Shown here piece by piece: positions 26,296 to 34,456 of a DNA stretch of 64,000 nt. The position numbers were made by a program, and so were the translations under genes. The stretch lies in the NCBI GenBank assembly GCA_002426015.1, contig DINS01000017.1, positions 64,230-128,229 of the forward strand, given 5' to 3'. The number at the start of each line of letters is the position of its first letter. Position 1 is the stretch's first letter. Source of the DNA: Flavobacteriaceae bacterium UBA5534 (GTDB taxonomy: Bacteria; Bacteroidota; Bacteroidia; Flavobacteriales; Flavobacteriaceae). The notes under the pieces were generated by a model. The model did not search any database, was not told the origin of the DNA, and saw only the letters and a list, made by a program, of their open reading frames with translations.

Positions 26296-28200
26296 TTAGG
26301 ATTTAGATTTAAGTACTATTTTAGATTTATCATGTTTAACAACTTCTAGCCAAAAAGCTCTGTAATTTTCATAATCTTCTTTGGTGTAGCTGCCTTTGTT
26401 TACCAAAAATTTACGTTTGTATATTAGTTTATTGTCATCTGTTTTAGTTACCGATGCTTCATACTCTCCAAACTTATTTTTAATAGATACTGGTTCCATT
26501 AATGCTTCAACTTCTAGAGCATGAGGTATGTTAATCTCATAATTATCGACGTCAGTAAAACCTCTATCTATCTCAACAGGCAGAGCTCTGTTAGAGTATC
26601 TGTTTGGCGCTGATTCAATTCTGTTAAAAAAATTGGGCTGAAGTAGTAATCTATCACCTGTTTTAGATGCATAACGTTCTGCAGTTACTTTAAAAGTCTC
26701 GGTAAACTCTATTTTATCTTTATCATTATTGTAGGCTACGGTGTTTATCTCTAGTGCATTAATATAGCTCCAATATTTTTTGAAGTACAATTTTTGGTCT
26801 TTTTCTGCTTGGTTTTGAACCCCTTCGTGATGCCCATATTGTGTACCATAAGATTTTGAAACAATATCAGCATTCATATTTCCTAATTCATCTAAAGTAA
26901 TCGTTGCACTTGTTGTCAATAAATTTTCTTCGGCAGAATACACTTTAGTGTGTACGATCTTTCCTCCTTCTGGTGTAATAATAAGAGCGTCTCTATCGTC
27001 TGTGAAATTGGCATTGTAGCCAAAAGGTGAGGTTTGGCTTGTACATTCTAACCATAAATAGTCTGATTCATTTGGAACACAAAGAATTACGTGATTTCCT
27101 TGAATGGAAGAAAAAGAGTTGTCTATATGTCTTATATCTCTTCCTCCATAAATAACTGTGTAAAAATTTTCAACACCTATTTCGTCCAACATTGCTTTGG
27201 TATAATTTGTCAGGCCTTTGCAGTCGCCATAACCCAATCTATCAACATCGCTTGCTAACATAGGTTTCCAGCCTCCTATGCCTACTTGCACACTTATATA
27301 CCTTGTTTTGTTCTGCATGTATTCATATACAATTTTTGCTTTCTCCAAATTAGTTTTTGCATTTGCAGTACGCAATCTAATCTCATCTTTTACTTTTTGG
27401 GGCAATACTTGTGTATCTTGGATTAGTTTATCGTTCATCCATTTACCAAAATCGACCCAAGTATTATTGACTCCTTTAACACCTTCCATATCAAATTCGG
27501 TTAATGAGGCTTTTAAATCTGGTGCGAATGCATTGAATGGTGGGCTATATGATTCTGGTTTAATTGCAGCTAAATTTTTAGCTGAATAATGTAAATCGCT
27601 GTGCTTTTCTATAGCATATTCATCAAAATTTGAAGCCTTAATTTTCACCTCTATACCAGAGCTATTGGTGATTTTATAGTTTACATTTTGAGAGCTCGTA
27701 TAATATCCTTCTATTGGTTGCCATCCAGGTATAAACGCTGTTGAAGTGTATTCTAATTCTGTTTCAAAAACAACTGTATAAGGAAAATTTGTTGGTGTGT
27801 AGTTAATATATTTCATTCGACTATCAGAATAGAGCGTACCTCCGTCAACGGCACTTACATCTTCAAAATCGTTTTTTTTGAATTTTTTTATTTCCATACC
27901 AGATGAATCATAAATTCTAGCTTCTAGTTTTTTGATACTAATATTATTATCGTAGCTAACAACAGCTCCATTTTTAGAGTCACCTGAAGAATTTAAAATA
28001 GTAACAATACGTTTATTGGTATATACCATTTTATTATAGGCCTTAACATCAATATTGGTGTCTTCAAACCTAATAATAGCATTGGCATTTTCTCTTAATT
28101 CTGACGGAATAATAAAGGATTGTAGATGAGCTTCATCTTGTCCAAAGATTTGTATTGAAACAAGAACGACGCATATAAGCAGGATAGTTTTTAATGACAT
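26296..28200 (-). CDS. DUF3857/transglutaminase-like exported protein, Cys-His retained
   Basis: A 634-residue protein with a signal peptide ending near QIFGQ (residue 21), then DUF3857 and a transglutaminase core. C327 sits in GYGDCKGLTNY, H370 in QGNHVIL, and the third position is E385 (WLECTSQ) in place of the more usual Asp. The pair with the downstream inactive paralogue suggests that the two work together in the envelope. The substrate is unknown. Confidence 0.87.
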   Translation of the reverse strand: MSLKTILLICVVLVSIQIFGQDEAHLQSFIIPSELRENANAIIRFEDTNIDVKAYNKMVYTNKRIVTILNSSGDSKNGAVVSYDNNISIKKLEARIYDSSGMEIKKFKKNDFEDVSAVDGGTLYSDSRMKYINYTPTNFPYTVVFETELEYTSTAFIPGWQPIEGYYTSSQNVNYKITNSSGIEVKIKASNFDEYAIEKHSDLHYSAKNLAAIKPESYSPPFNAFAPDLKASLTEFDMEGVKGVNNTWVDFGKWMNDKLIQDTQVLPQKVKDEIRLRTANAKTNLEKAKIVYEYMQNKTRYISVQVGIGGWKPMLASDVDRLGYGDCKGLTNYTKAMLDEIGVENFYTVIYGGRDIRHIDNSFSSIQGNHVILCVPNESDYLWLECTSQTSPFGYNANFTDDRDALIITPEGGKIVHTKVYSAEENLLTTSATITLDELGNMNADIVSKSYGTQYGHHEGVQNQAEKDQKLYFKKYWSYINALEINTVAYNNDKDKIEFTETFKVTAERYASKTGDRLLLQPNFFNRIESAPNRYSNRALPVEIDRGFTDVDNYEINIPHALEVEALMEPVSIKNKFGEYEASVTKTDDNKLIYKRKFLVNKGSYTKEDYENYRAFWLEVVKHDKSKIVLKSKS

Positions 28201-28262
28201 AAATAGGGTTTAGGGCTTTAAAAATAGATTTTTTCAAATAATAACAAAACAAAATATTAATA

Positions 28263-28715
28263 TTATTTTTTGTTTTTAGTGTCGATGATAATTGTGACTG
28301 GACCATCATTTAAAAGTTCTACTTTCATATCGGCTCCAAACTCCCCAGTTTGCACCTTTTTATTGACATCTTTTTCCAATTGCTTTACAAAAGAGTTATA
28401 GAGCGGAATTGCAATATTTGGTTTAGCAGCCATGATGTAACTTGGCCTGTTTCCCTTTTTGGTGCTTGCATGAAGTGTAAATTGACTCACTACAATAAGG
28501 TCTCCATTGACATCGATAAGCGAACGATTCATCACGTTATTTTCATCACCAAAAATGCGAAGGTTTGCAATTTTGTTGGTTAACCATATAATATCTTCAT
28601 GAGTGTCTTCTTCAACAATTCCCAAAAAAACAAGTAATCCTTCATTGATTGAAGCTGATTTTTTGCCTTCAATAGTAACACTGGCTTTAGAAACTCTTTG
28701 AATGACTGCTTTCAT
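28263..28715 (-). CDS. dtd: D-aminoacyl-tRNA deacylase
   Basis: Clears D-amino acids, and glycine mischarged on tRNA-Ala, from tRNA. The two active-site motifs are SQFTLHA (about residues 78-84) and NDGPVTIII near the C terminus. The length of 150 is usual. It is 6 nt after rsgA. Confidence 0.95.
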   Translation of the reverse strand: MKAVIQRVSKASVTIEGKKSASINEGLLVFLGIVEEDTHEDIIWLTNKIANLRIFGDENNVMNRSLIDVNGDLIVVSQFTLHASTKKGNRPSYIMAAKPNIAIPLYNSFVKQLEKDVNKKVQTGEFGADMKVELLNDGPVTIIIDTKNKK

Positions 28716-28721
28716 AATTAT

Positions 28722-29672
28722 TTAGTCTTTCATCCATTCTTCGGTTCTATAATGTTCATCATCACCTTCGAGTATCTGTAAATAACTTCTGTAACGCGAA
28801 AATGCAATTTCGTCATTATCTAATGCTTCTTTAACTGCACATTTTGGTTCTTCAACATGTAAACAATTATTGAACTTACAATCTTGCTTTAAAGCAAAAA
28901 ATTCAGGAAAATAATCACCAATTTCTTCTTTGTCCATATCGACAACACCAAAACCTTTAATTCCTGGAGTGTCGATAATCTTGGCTCCAAAACTCAAATC
29001 GAACATTTCGGCAAAGGTGGTCGTATGCTGACCTTGCATGTGCTGCATGGAGATTTCTTTGGTCTTTAAATCTAATTCAGGCTCAATGGCATTTACTAAC
29101 GTTGATTTGCCAACACCTGAATGACCTGCAAACATGCTTACTTTTTCTTTCATTAAAGCTTTTACTTTATCGACATTTTTACCTGTAACTGCAGATACTC
29201 CTATACATTCATAACCAATTTTTCTATATACAGAGGCTAAATATTTCACTTCTAAAAGTGTCTCGTCATCATAGGAATCTACTTTATTGAATAATAAAAT
29301 AGTTTTTATACCATAGGCTTGTGTTGTAACCAAAAAACGATCGATAAAACTCGTCAATGTCGGTGGATTGTTAATGGTAATCAGTAGAAACACCTGATCT
29401 ATATTAGATGCAATTATATGCGTTTGTTTAGAGAGGTTTACCGACTTTCTTACTATATAATTGGTTCTATCATGTATGGTATGAATAATGCCTGTAGTGA
29501 CATTATCTAACGTTTCTATATCAAAATCAACCACATCACCAACTGCGATAGGGTTAGTGCTTTTGATACCCTTTATTCTGAATTTACCTTTTATTCGGCA
29601 TTCGTAGACTGCACCTAATTCTGTCTTTACGGTGTACCAACTTCCCGTCGATTTATAAACTACTCCTGTCAT
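28722..29672 (-). CDS. rsgA: Ribosome small subunit-dependent GTPase RsgA
   Basis: A circularly permuted GTPase that helps mature the 30S subunit. After an N-terminal OB-fold (about 1-70), the motif order is G4 (LFNKVD), then G1 (FAGHSGVGKSTLVNAI), then G3 (DTPGIKGF), the mark of the family. The C-terminal zinc-binding segment is CKFNNCLHVEEPKC. The length of 316 is slightly shorter than the E. coli protein and normal for the phylum. Confidence 0.96.
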   Translation of the reverse strand: MTGVVYKSTGSWYTVKTELGAVYECRIKGKFRIKGIKSTNPIAVGDVVDFDIETLDNVTTGIIHTIHDRTNYIVRKSVNLSKQTHIIASNIDQVFLLITINNPPTLTSFIDRFLVTTQAYGIKTILLFNKVDSYDDETLLEVKYLASVYRKIGYECIGVSAVTGKNVDKVKALMKEKVSMFAGHSGVGKSTLVNAIEPELDLKTKEISMQHMQGQHTTTFAEMFDLSFGAKIIDTPGIKGFGVVDMDKEEIGDYFPEFFALKQDCKFNNCLHVEEPKCAVKEALDNDEIAFSRYRSYLQILEGDDEHYRTEEWMKD

Positions 29673-29754
29673 TTAAAATAATTAAGTAACAAAATAACAA
29701 TTTTATCGTCTATAAAAATTATATATTTCATTAAAATTTAAAAAATCAAAAAAC

Positions 29755-30204
29755 ATGAAAAAAACAATATTAACATTAGTTTTAGTAACGTTAATTAGCT
29801 TGGACGTTGTGTCTCAAGTAGAGTACAAAGTGATTACAAGTGTAGAGTCTATCGTATCAAGCGGTTTAGGTCGCTCTAGAATTGTATCAGCATCTGAAGA
29901 GAGAAATTATAAAGATTTCAGTTCAAATCGTTCTGATGAGGATGATGAACGTAATAAATCTGACAGAAGCGAAATACGAGTTAAAAATTTTGAAGAAACT
30001 AAACTATTAAACTTTTTTAATTTGGGAGGTATTCGTTTTCAAAATATTGCTGCAAATGATGCTGTTGTGACTTCAAAAATTAACACAATGGTTGAAGAAG
30101 GTTGGGAATTAGCCTTTGTAACCAGTGCTGTTGAAAGTGATGGAGGAAAAGATGATGGGCAAGGAATTTTCATTACTCGCTACATTTTTAAACGTCAGAA
30201 ATAA
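29755..30204 (+). CDS. Small exported protein with DUF4177-like C-part
   Basis: A 149-residue protein with a signal peptide ending near VVSQ (residue 22), a middle section very rich in Asp, Arg, Ser and Lys (about residues 55-75), and a C-terminal block INTMVEEGWELAFVTSAVES followed by ITRYIFKRQK, which resembles the GWELV core of DUF4177. Function is not known. It is the only plus-strand gene in the 20-34 kb run and ends in a strong terminator. Confidence 0.75.
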   Translation: MKKTILTLVLVTLISLDVVSQVEYKVITSVESIVSSGLGRSRIVSASEERNYKDFSSNRSDEDDERNKSDRSEIRVKNFEETKLLNFFNLGGIRFQNIAANDAVVTSKINTMVEEGWELAFVTSAVESDGGKDDGQGIFITRYIFKRQK

Positions 30205-30217
30205 TTAAGCTAAATTT

Positions 30218-30246
30218 AAAAGCCTCACTTTCGTGAGGCTTTTTTG
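30218..30246 (+). terminator. Terminator after the DUF4177-like gene
   Basis: AAAAGCCTCAC and GTGAGGCTTTTTT arms around a TTTC loop. The A and T runs on both sides allow it also to stop the convergent aromatic operon. Confidence 0.9.
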
Positions 30247-31329
30247 TTATCCATTAATAATTTTCTCCTGATGGTTTATCGACTCTTGGTGAATTGCTTT
30301 GAACACTCTTAAGATAAACTCTTCGCTTAAATTTTTCTCTTCGCCTTGCAAAATCATTTTTCCTAAAATCTCATTCCAGCGTTTGGTTTGAAGTACTGCC
30401 ACATTTTTGGATTTTTTCAAGGCGCCAATTTCATCAGCCACTTTCATTCGTTTACCAAGCATTTCGATTAGTTGGTGGTCAATAACATCTATTTGGGTTC
30501 GTAAGGTGTTGAGTTTGTTTTTAAACTCGGCAGCATCGTCAGTTTCTTTCCTGATACGCAAATCTTTTGTAAACTGAATTAATGTATCTGGAGTAATCTG
30601 TTGGTCTGCATCACTCCAGGCATTATCTGGGTCATGATGCGTTTCTACCATTAATCCATCGTAATTGAGATCGAGTGCTGTCTGGCAAAGTTCGAACAAA
30701 ATATCTCTTCGACCTGCAATATGTGAAGGATCTAAAATAAGAGGCAAATCTGGAAAACGATTTTGCAAATCGATGGCTATTTGCCACTCTGGATTGTTTC
30801 TGTAACGTGTTTTTTCGTAAGTAGAAAACCCTCTATGGATAACTCCTAAATTTTTTACATCTGCAGTATAAAAGCGTTCAACAGCTCCTAACCATAAAGA
30901 TAAATCTGGGTTTACAGGATTTTTAATAAGTACTGGTTTATCAGTTCCTTTTAAAGCTTCGGCAATTTCCTGAACTATAAATGGACTTACAGTTGTACGT
31001 GCTCCAATCCATAAAATATCGACATCGTGCTGTAATGCCAAATCGACATGGTTGGCATTGGCCACTTCTGTAGTGATCAACATTCCTGTTTCTTGTTTGG
31101 CCTTTTGCAACCATTTTAGGCCCAAAGCACCAACCCCTTCAAAATTTCCCGGTCGTGTACGAGGTTTCCATATACCAGCCCTCAATACAGTAGCGTCACT
31201 GTTTTTTAGCTGATGAGCTATTTTTAGTACTTGTGTTTCTGTCTCTGCACTACAAGGCCCTGCAATAACCAAAGGATGGTCTAATCCGAAATTATCTATC
31301 CACGTTCTTAATTCTTTTTTGTTTTCCAT
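30247..31329 (-). CDS. Bifunctional DAHP synthase / chorismate mutase
   Basis: The entry enzyme of the shikimate pathway fused to the branch enzyme for Phe and Tyr. Residues 1-260 form a type I-beta DAHP synthase (PLVIAGPCSAET, TVLRAGIWKPRT, PVLIKNP, PLILDPSHIAGRRD). Residues about 270-360 form an AroQ chorismate mutase helix bundle (LRTQIDVIDHQLIEML, KRMKVADEIGALKK). It is the last gene of the pheA operon. In such fusions the mutase domain often serves as the feedback sensor; that is family knowledge only. Confidence 0.93.
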   Translation of the reverse strand: MENKKELRTWIDNFGLDHPLVIAGPCSAETETQVLKIAHQLKNSDATVLRAGIWKPRTRPGNFEGVGALGLKWLQKAKQETGMLITTEVANANHVDLALQHDVDILWIGARTTVSPFIVQEIAEALKGTDKPVLIKNPVNPDLSLWLGAVERFYTADVKNLGVIHRGFSTYEKTRYRNNPEWQIAIDLQNRFPDLPLILDPSHIAGRRDILFELCQTALDLNYDGLMVETHHDPDNAWSDADQQITPDTLIQFTKDLRIRKETDDAAEFKNKLNTLRTQIDVIDHQLIEMLGKRMKVADEIGALKKSKNVAVLQTKRWNEILGKMILQGEEKNLSEEFILRVFKAIHQESINHQEKIING

Positions 31330-31340
31330 AATTTTTTCTT

Positions 31341-32192
31341 TTAAGCAATTCCTTCTAAAATATCTTTGATATGATTAGTGTTTTTCATTTCGTTATAAAT
31401 CGATTCAAAATCATCACTTTGCATCATATCCTTAAAATGTGTGAGATTGATAATATACTCTTCCAATGTTTCTATCACATTGGTTTTGTTTTGCTTAAAA
31501 ATTGGCGTCCACATATCTGGTGAACTTTTTGCCAATCGAACGGTTGAAGCAAAACCACTTCCAGCCATATCAAAAATATCGCGTTCATTTTTTTCTTTTT
31601 CAATAACAGTTTTACCCAACATAAAGGAGCTGATATGAGATAAATGTGACACGTAAGCTATGTGCTTATCGTGTGCATCAGGATTCATATAACGAATACG
31701 CATTCCTAGTTCAGAAAATAGCCTCAAAGCTTTTTCTTGAAGTTTGAAGGCTGTTTTTTCTACTTCGCAAATAATATTGGTTTTATGTCTATACAAATCC
31801 CTAATAGCTGCTTTTGGCCCAGAAAATTCGGTACCAGCAATTGGATGTGTTGCCAAAAAATTACGTCGTTTAGGATGAAGCTCTACCGCTTCACATATTG
31901 GTTTTTTTGTTGAGCCTACATCGATAACCAATGTAGTGTCAGCAATGGCATTCAATATTTTTGGAAGCTCTTTTACGGCAGCATCAACAGGAATGGAAAG
32001 AATCACCAAATCGGCTTGAGGCAAATCACCATAGGTGGCACTTTCATCAATTACTTTTAATGAAATAGCTTCTTTGATATGGTCTTGATTGGTATCTATC
32101 CCAAAAATTCTGGTATTTTGATATTTCGTCTTAATCTCAAGGGCAAAACTTCCTCCAATTAATCCAACTCCAATGATGTATATGTTTTTCAT
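31341..32192 (-). CDS. tyrA: Prephenate dehydrogenase
   Basis: Makes 4-hydroxyphenylpyruvate for tyrosine. The NAD-binding motif GVGLIGGSFALEI lies at residues 8-20. THPIAGTEFSGPKAA carries the catalytic His region and HDKHIAYVSHLSHI a second conserved block. At 283 residues it has no fused mutase. It lies 11 nt upstream of the DAHP synthase gene and 29 nt downstream of the aminotransferase gene. Confidence 0.93.
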   Translation of the reverse strand: MKNIYIIGVGLIGGSFALEIKTKYQNTRIFGIDTNQDHIKEAISLKVIDESATYGDLPQADLVILSIPVDAAVKELPKILNAIADTTLVIDVGSTKKPICEAVELHPKRRNFLATHPIAGTEFSGPKAAIRDLYRHKTNIICEVEKTAFKLQEKALRLFSELGMRIRYMNPDAHDKHIAYVSHLSHISSFMLGKTVIEKEKNERDIFDMAGSGFASTVRLAKSSPDMWTPIFKQNKTNVIETLEEYIINLTHFKDMMQSDDFESIYNEMKNTNHIKDILEGIA

Positions 32193-32221
32193 TTTATTTT
32201 TTGGCCCTTATACTATTAATT

Positions 32222-33367
32222 TCATTTTAATCTTGTGTAAGCTTCTTCCAAATCTTCAATTGGAGCGCAAAGCGAAATACGTATGTAACGCTCTCCATTG
32301 CTTCCAAAAATGGTGCCTGGAGCAATAAAAACGGATCGTTCTTTTAGTATTAAATCGATATATTCTTCGGCTTGCAAATAGTCTGGCAATCTGGCCCAAA
32401 CAAACAGTCCAACCGCTTGTTCATCATACGTGCAATTGAGTGCTTCAGCTATTTTCCAAACTATTTCACGTCGTTCTTGATAAACACTATTTAGACTCGA
32501 ATACCACATATCAGTACAATTTAACGCTTCAATAGCTCCTTTTTGAATGCCATAAAACATTCCAGAATCCATATTGCTTTTAACTTTGAGAATGGCATTG
32601 ATGTATTCAGATTTTCCAAGCACCATACCTACTCTCCAGCCAGCCATATTGAAGGTTTTGCTTAAGGAGTTTAGCTCTAAACAGACATCTTTTGCTCCTG
32701 TATATTTTAAAATACTTCGTGGAAATTCATTCAATACAAAACTGTAAGGGTTATCATTGACCACCAAAATATCATTCCGCTTGGCAAATTTGATAATGTC
32801 TTCAAACAACTTATTAGATGCAGTTGCTCCTGTTGGCATGTGAGGATAATTAACCCACATCAATTTTACTTTACTTAAATCGGTTTTTTCTAGCTCAAAC
32901 AGGTCAGGCTCATAATTGTTTTTTTGCAACAGATCGTAATAACGTGGTTTTGCCCCTAACAACTTGGCGACAGAAGCATAGGTTGGATATCCTGGGTTTG
33001 GTATCAGCACCTCATCACCTTCGTTTAAAAAGGCCATTGAAATATGCATGATTCCCTCCTTACTTCCCATTAACGGTAACACTTCTGTTTGGTAACTTAA
33101 AGAAACTCCATATTTTTTCTTATAAAAATTAGCCATCGACTCTCGCAACTCTGGCAAACCTTGGTAACTCTGATATTGATGTGCATTTTCATCATCAAAA
33201 CTTGCTGCCATGGCCGAAATCACTTTATCTGGCGGCTCAATATCTGGACTTCCAATTCCTAAATTGATGATTGGTTTTCCATGAGCTTTTAGCAAATTGA
33301 CCTCTTTCAACTTTTTTGAAAAGTAGTATTCTTCAACATGATCTAATCGGTTGGAAGGTTGAATCAT
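32222..33367 (-). CDS. Class I/II aminotransferase of the Phe/Tyr operon
   Basis: A PLP enzyme of fold type I, with the Schiff-base lysine K237 in NSLSKTFNMAGWRVG and the PLP-contacting PNPGYPTY and NYPHMPTG blocks. Its place between pheA and tyrA suggests transamination of phenylpyruvate and hydroxyphenylpyruvate, or of prephenate. It overlaps the pheA stop as ATGA. The sequence alone cannot separate aromatic from aspartate or LL-DAP substrate preference. Confidence 0.88.
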   Translation of the reverse strand: MIQPSNRLDHVEEYYFSKKLKEVNLLKAHGKPIINLGIGSPDIEPPDKVISAMAASFDDENAHQYQSYQGLPELRESMANFYKKKYGVSLSYQTEVLPLMGSKEGIMHISMAFLNEGDEVLIPNPGYPTYASVAKLLGAKPRYYDLLQKNNYEPDLFELEKTDLSKVKLMWVNYPHMPTGATASNKLFEDIIKFAKRNDILVVNDNPYSFVLNEFPRSILKYTGAKDVCLELNSLSKTFNMAGWRVGMVLGKSEYINAILKVKSNMDSGMFYGIQKGAIEALNCTDMWYSSLNSVYQERREIVWKIAEALNCTYDEQAVGLFVWARLPDYLQAEEYIDLILKERSVFIAPGTIFGSNGERYIRISLCAPIEDLEEAYTRLK

Positions 33368-34191
33368 AATCTTGAATTTTTATATTCTCCTAATATTTTT
33401 AAATCTTCGGCCATAATCTGTATTATGGATTTTGCTTTTTGAAAATCCTTATAATCATCAAAGGTCACATCTACAAAAAAGGCATATTTCCATGGTGTTT
33501 CAATTTTTGGCAAAGATTGTATCTTGGTTAAATTTATCTTACAATCGCTCAACACATTCAAAACACTCGCTAAGCTACCACGTTTATGCTCTAATTCAAA
33601 CTTAATCGATGCTTTATTGATTTCCTTTTCGTCAAACTCCGAATTCGTCCTTTTTACAATCACAAAACGAGTTTCATTGTGCTTAATGGTCTGAATACTT
33701 TTGGCTATGATTTTTAACTCAAACAGTTCAGAGGCCAATTCGCTTCCAATGGCAGCAACAGCCTTTAATTGTTGTTGATGGATGCGCTGCGCAACTTCGG
33801 CTGTGTCTTTATCTTCAATAAGCTTGATGTGTGGATGCTTTTTAAAAAACTCCTTGCACTGTAGCAATGCCATAGGATGTGAATACACTTCTTTTATAGC
33901 ATCAATATTTTGGTTTGGCAACGCCATTAAATGATGCTGGATATCGAGATAATGCTCGCCCACAATATGCAACTGATGATTATCGATTAATGCGTAATTT
34001 GGAATAATTGAGCCAACTATAGAGTTCTCAATAGCCATAATAACAGCATCGCTTTCATCATGCAACAAACTATCAACTGCTTTATCAAAAGATAAGCACT
34101 CAACAATTGCAACCGTTTTATCAAAATATTGTTGAGACACAATATGATGGAACGATCCTTTTATCCCTTGTATAGCTACAGATGTTATCAT
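33364..34191 (-). CDS. pheA: Prephenate dehydratase with ACT domain
   Basis: Converts prephenate to phenylpyruvate. The PDT domain spans about residues 1-180 and includes the TRF catalytic motif in NETRFVIVKR. The ACT domain (about 190-270) begins with FELEHKRGSLASVLNVL; the Phe-binding ESRP motif is here QSLP (LTKIQSLPK). It is the first structural gene of the operon. A terminator ends 2 nt before its start codon and an aromatic leader peptide lies upstream. Confidence 0.93.
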   Translation of the reverse strand: MITSVAIQGIKGSFHHIVSQQYFDKTVAIVECLSFDKAVDSLLHDESDAVIMAIENSIVGSIIPNYALIDNHQLHIVGEHYLDIQHHLMALPNQNIDAIKEVYSHPMALLQCKEFFKKHPHIKLIEDKDTAEVAQRIHQQQLKAVAAIGSELASELFELKIIAKSIQTIKHNETRFVIVKRTNSEFDEKEINKASIKFELEHKRGSLASVLNVLSDCKINLTKIQSLPKIETPWKYAFFVDVTFDDYKDFQKAKSIIQIMAEDLKILGEYKNSRL

Positions 34192-34193
34192 AC

Positions 34194-34220
34194 AAAAAAG
34201 TCTCGATTTTCATCGAGACT
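34194..34220 (-). terminator. Attenuator terminator in front of pheA
   Basis: On the minus strand a 9-bp stem AGTCTCGAT-GAAA-ATCGAGACT is followed by a run of T that ends 2 nt before the pheA ATG. The stem starts 25 nt after the stop codon of the aromatic leader peptide. Positioned inside the 5' leader of an operon, it can only act as a conditional terminator. Confidence 0.88.
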
Positions 34221-34245
34221 CATATTAAAATTTATAGTTCATAAA

Positions 34246-34323
34246 TTATACATACAACATCTCGTTTCTTTTGTTATAAAAGAAATAGTTCCAGTTGTAA
34301 TATGTATAAATTGCTGTTTTCAT
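34246..34323 (-). CDS. Aromatic leader peptide of the Phe/Tyr operon (attenuator)
   Basis: A 25-codon open frame with ATG at 34323 and TAA at 34248-34246. Nine residues are aromatic: Y6, Y8, Y9, W11, Y13, F14, F15, Y16 and Y24. Eight of them fall in an 11-codon stretch (YTYYNWNYFFY). The transcript start is predicted about 7 nt upstream of the ATG from the promoter at 34336-34365. Codons 5-10 (TTATACAT, ATT bulge, ACAAC) can pair with the end of the frame (GTTGTATGTATAA, 34246-34258). CGAGA at 34260-34264 can pair with TCTCG of the terminator. Ribosome stalling at Tyr, Phe or Trp codons would thus change leader folding, as in proteobacterial pheA and trp leaders. The function is inferred; the sequence pattern is directly visible. 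Confidence 0.85.
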   Translation of the reverse strand: MKTAIYTYYNWNYFFYNKRNEMLYV

Positions 34324-34335
34324 TTTTATGAATAG

Positions 34336-34365
34336 CTAAAGTAACTAATAAATTGAAAAAACAAA
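34336..34365 (-). promoter_or_regulatory. Promoter of the pheA leader and operon
   Basis: On the minus strand TTTG (34362-34365) is followed after 18 nt by TACTTTAG (34336-34343), one mismatch from TAnnTTTG. Start of transcription is expected near 34330, leaving a very short untranslated stretch before the leader ATG. Confidence 0.75.
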
Positions 34366-34403
34366 ATCTTTTTTAAAGTCTTTTAAAAATATAACGTTTA
34401 CAC

Positions 34404-34437
34404 TTTGTGTTGAGATTGTCAATAATGTTTATTTTTG
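34404..34437 (+). promoter_or_regulatory. Promoter of gldA
   Basis: TTTG (34404-34407), 22 nt, then TATTTTTG (34430-34437), a perfect -7 box, 20 nt before the gldA ATG. It is back-to-back with the pheA leader promoter. Confidence 0.65.
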
Positions 34438-34456
34438 AACAACTAATATCAAGCAC

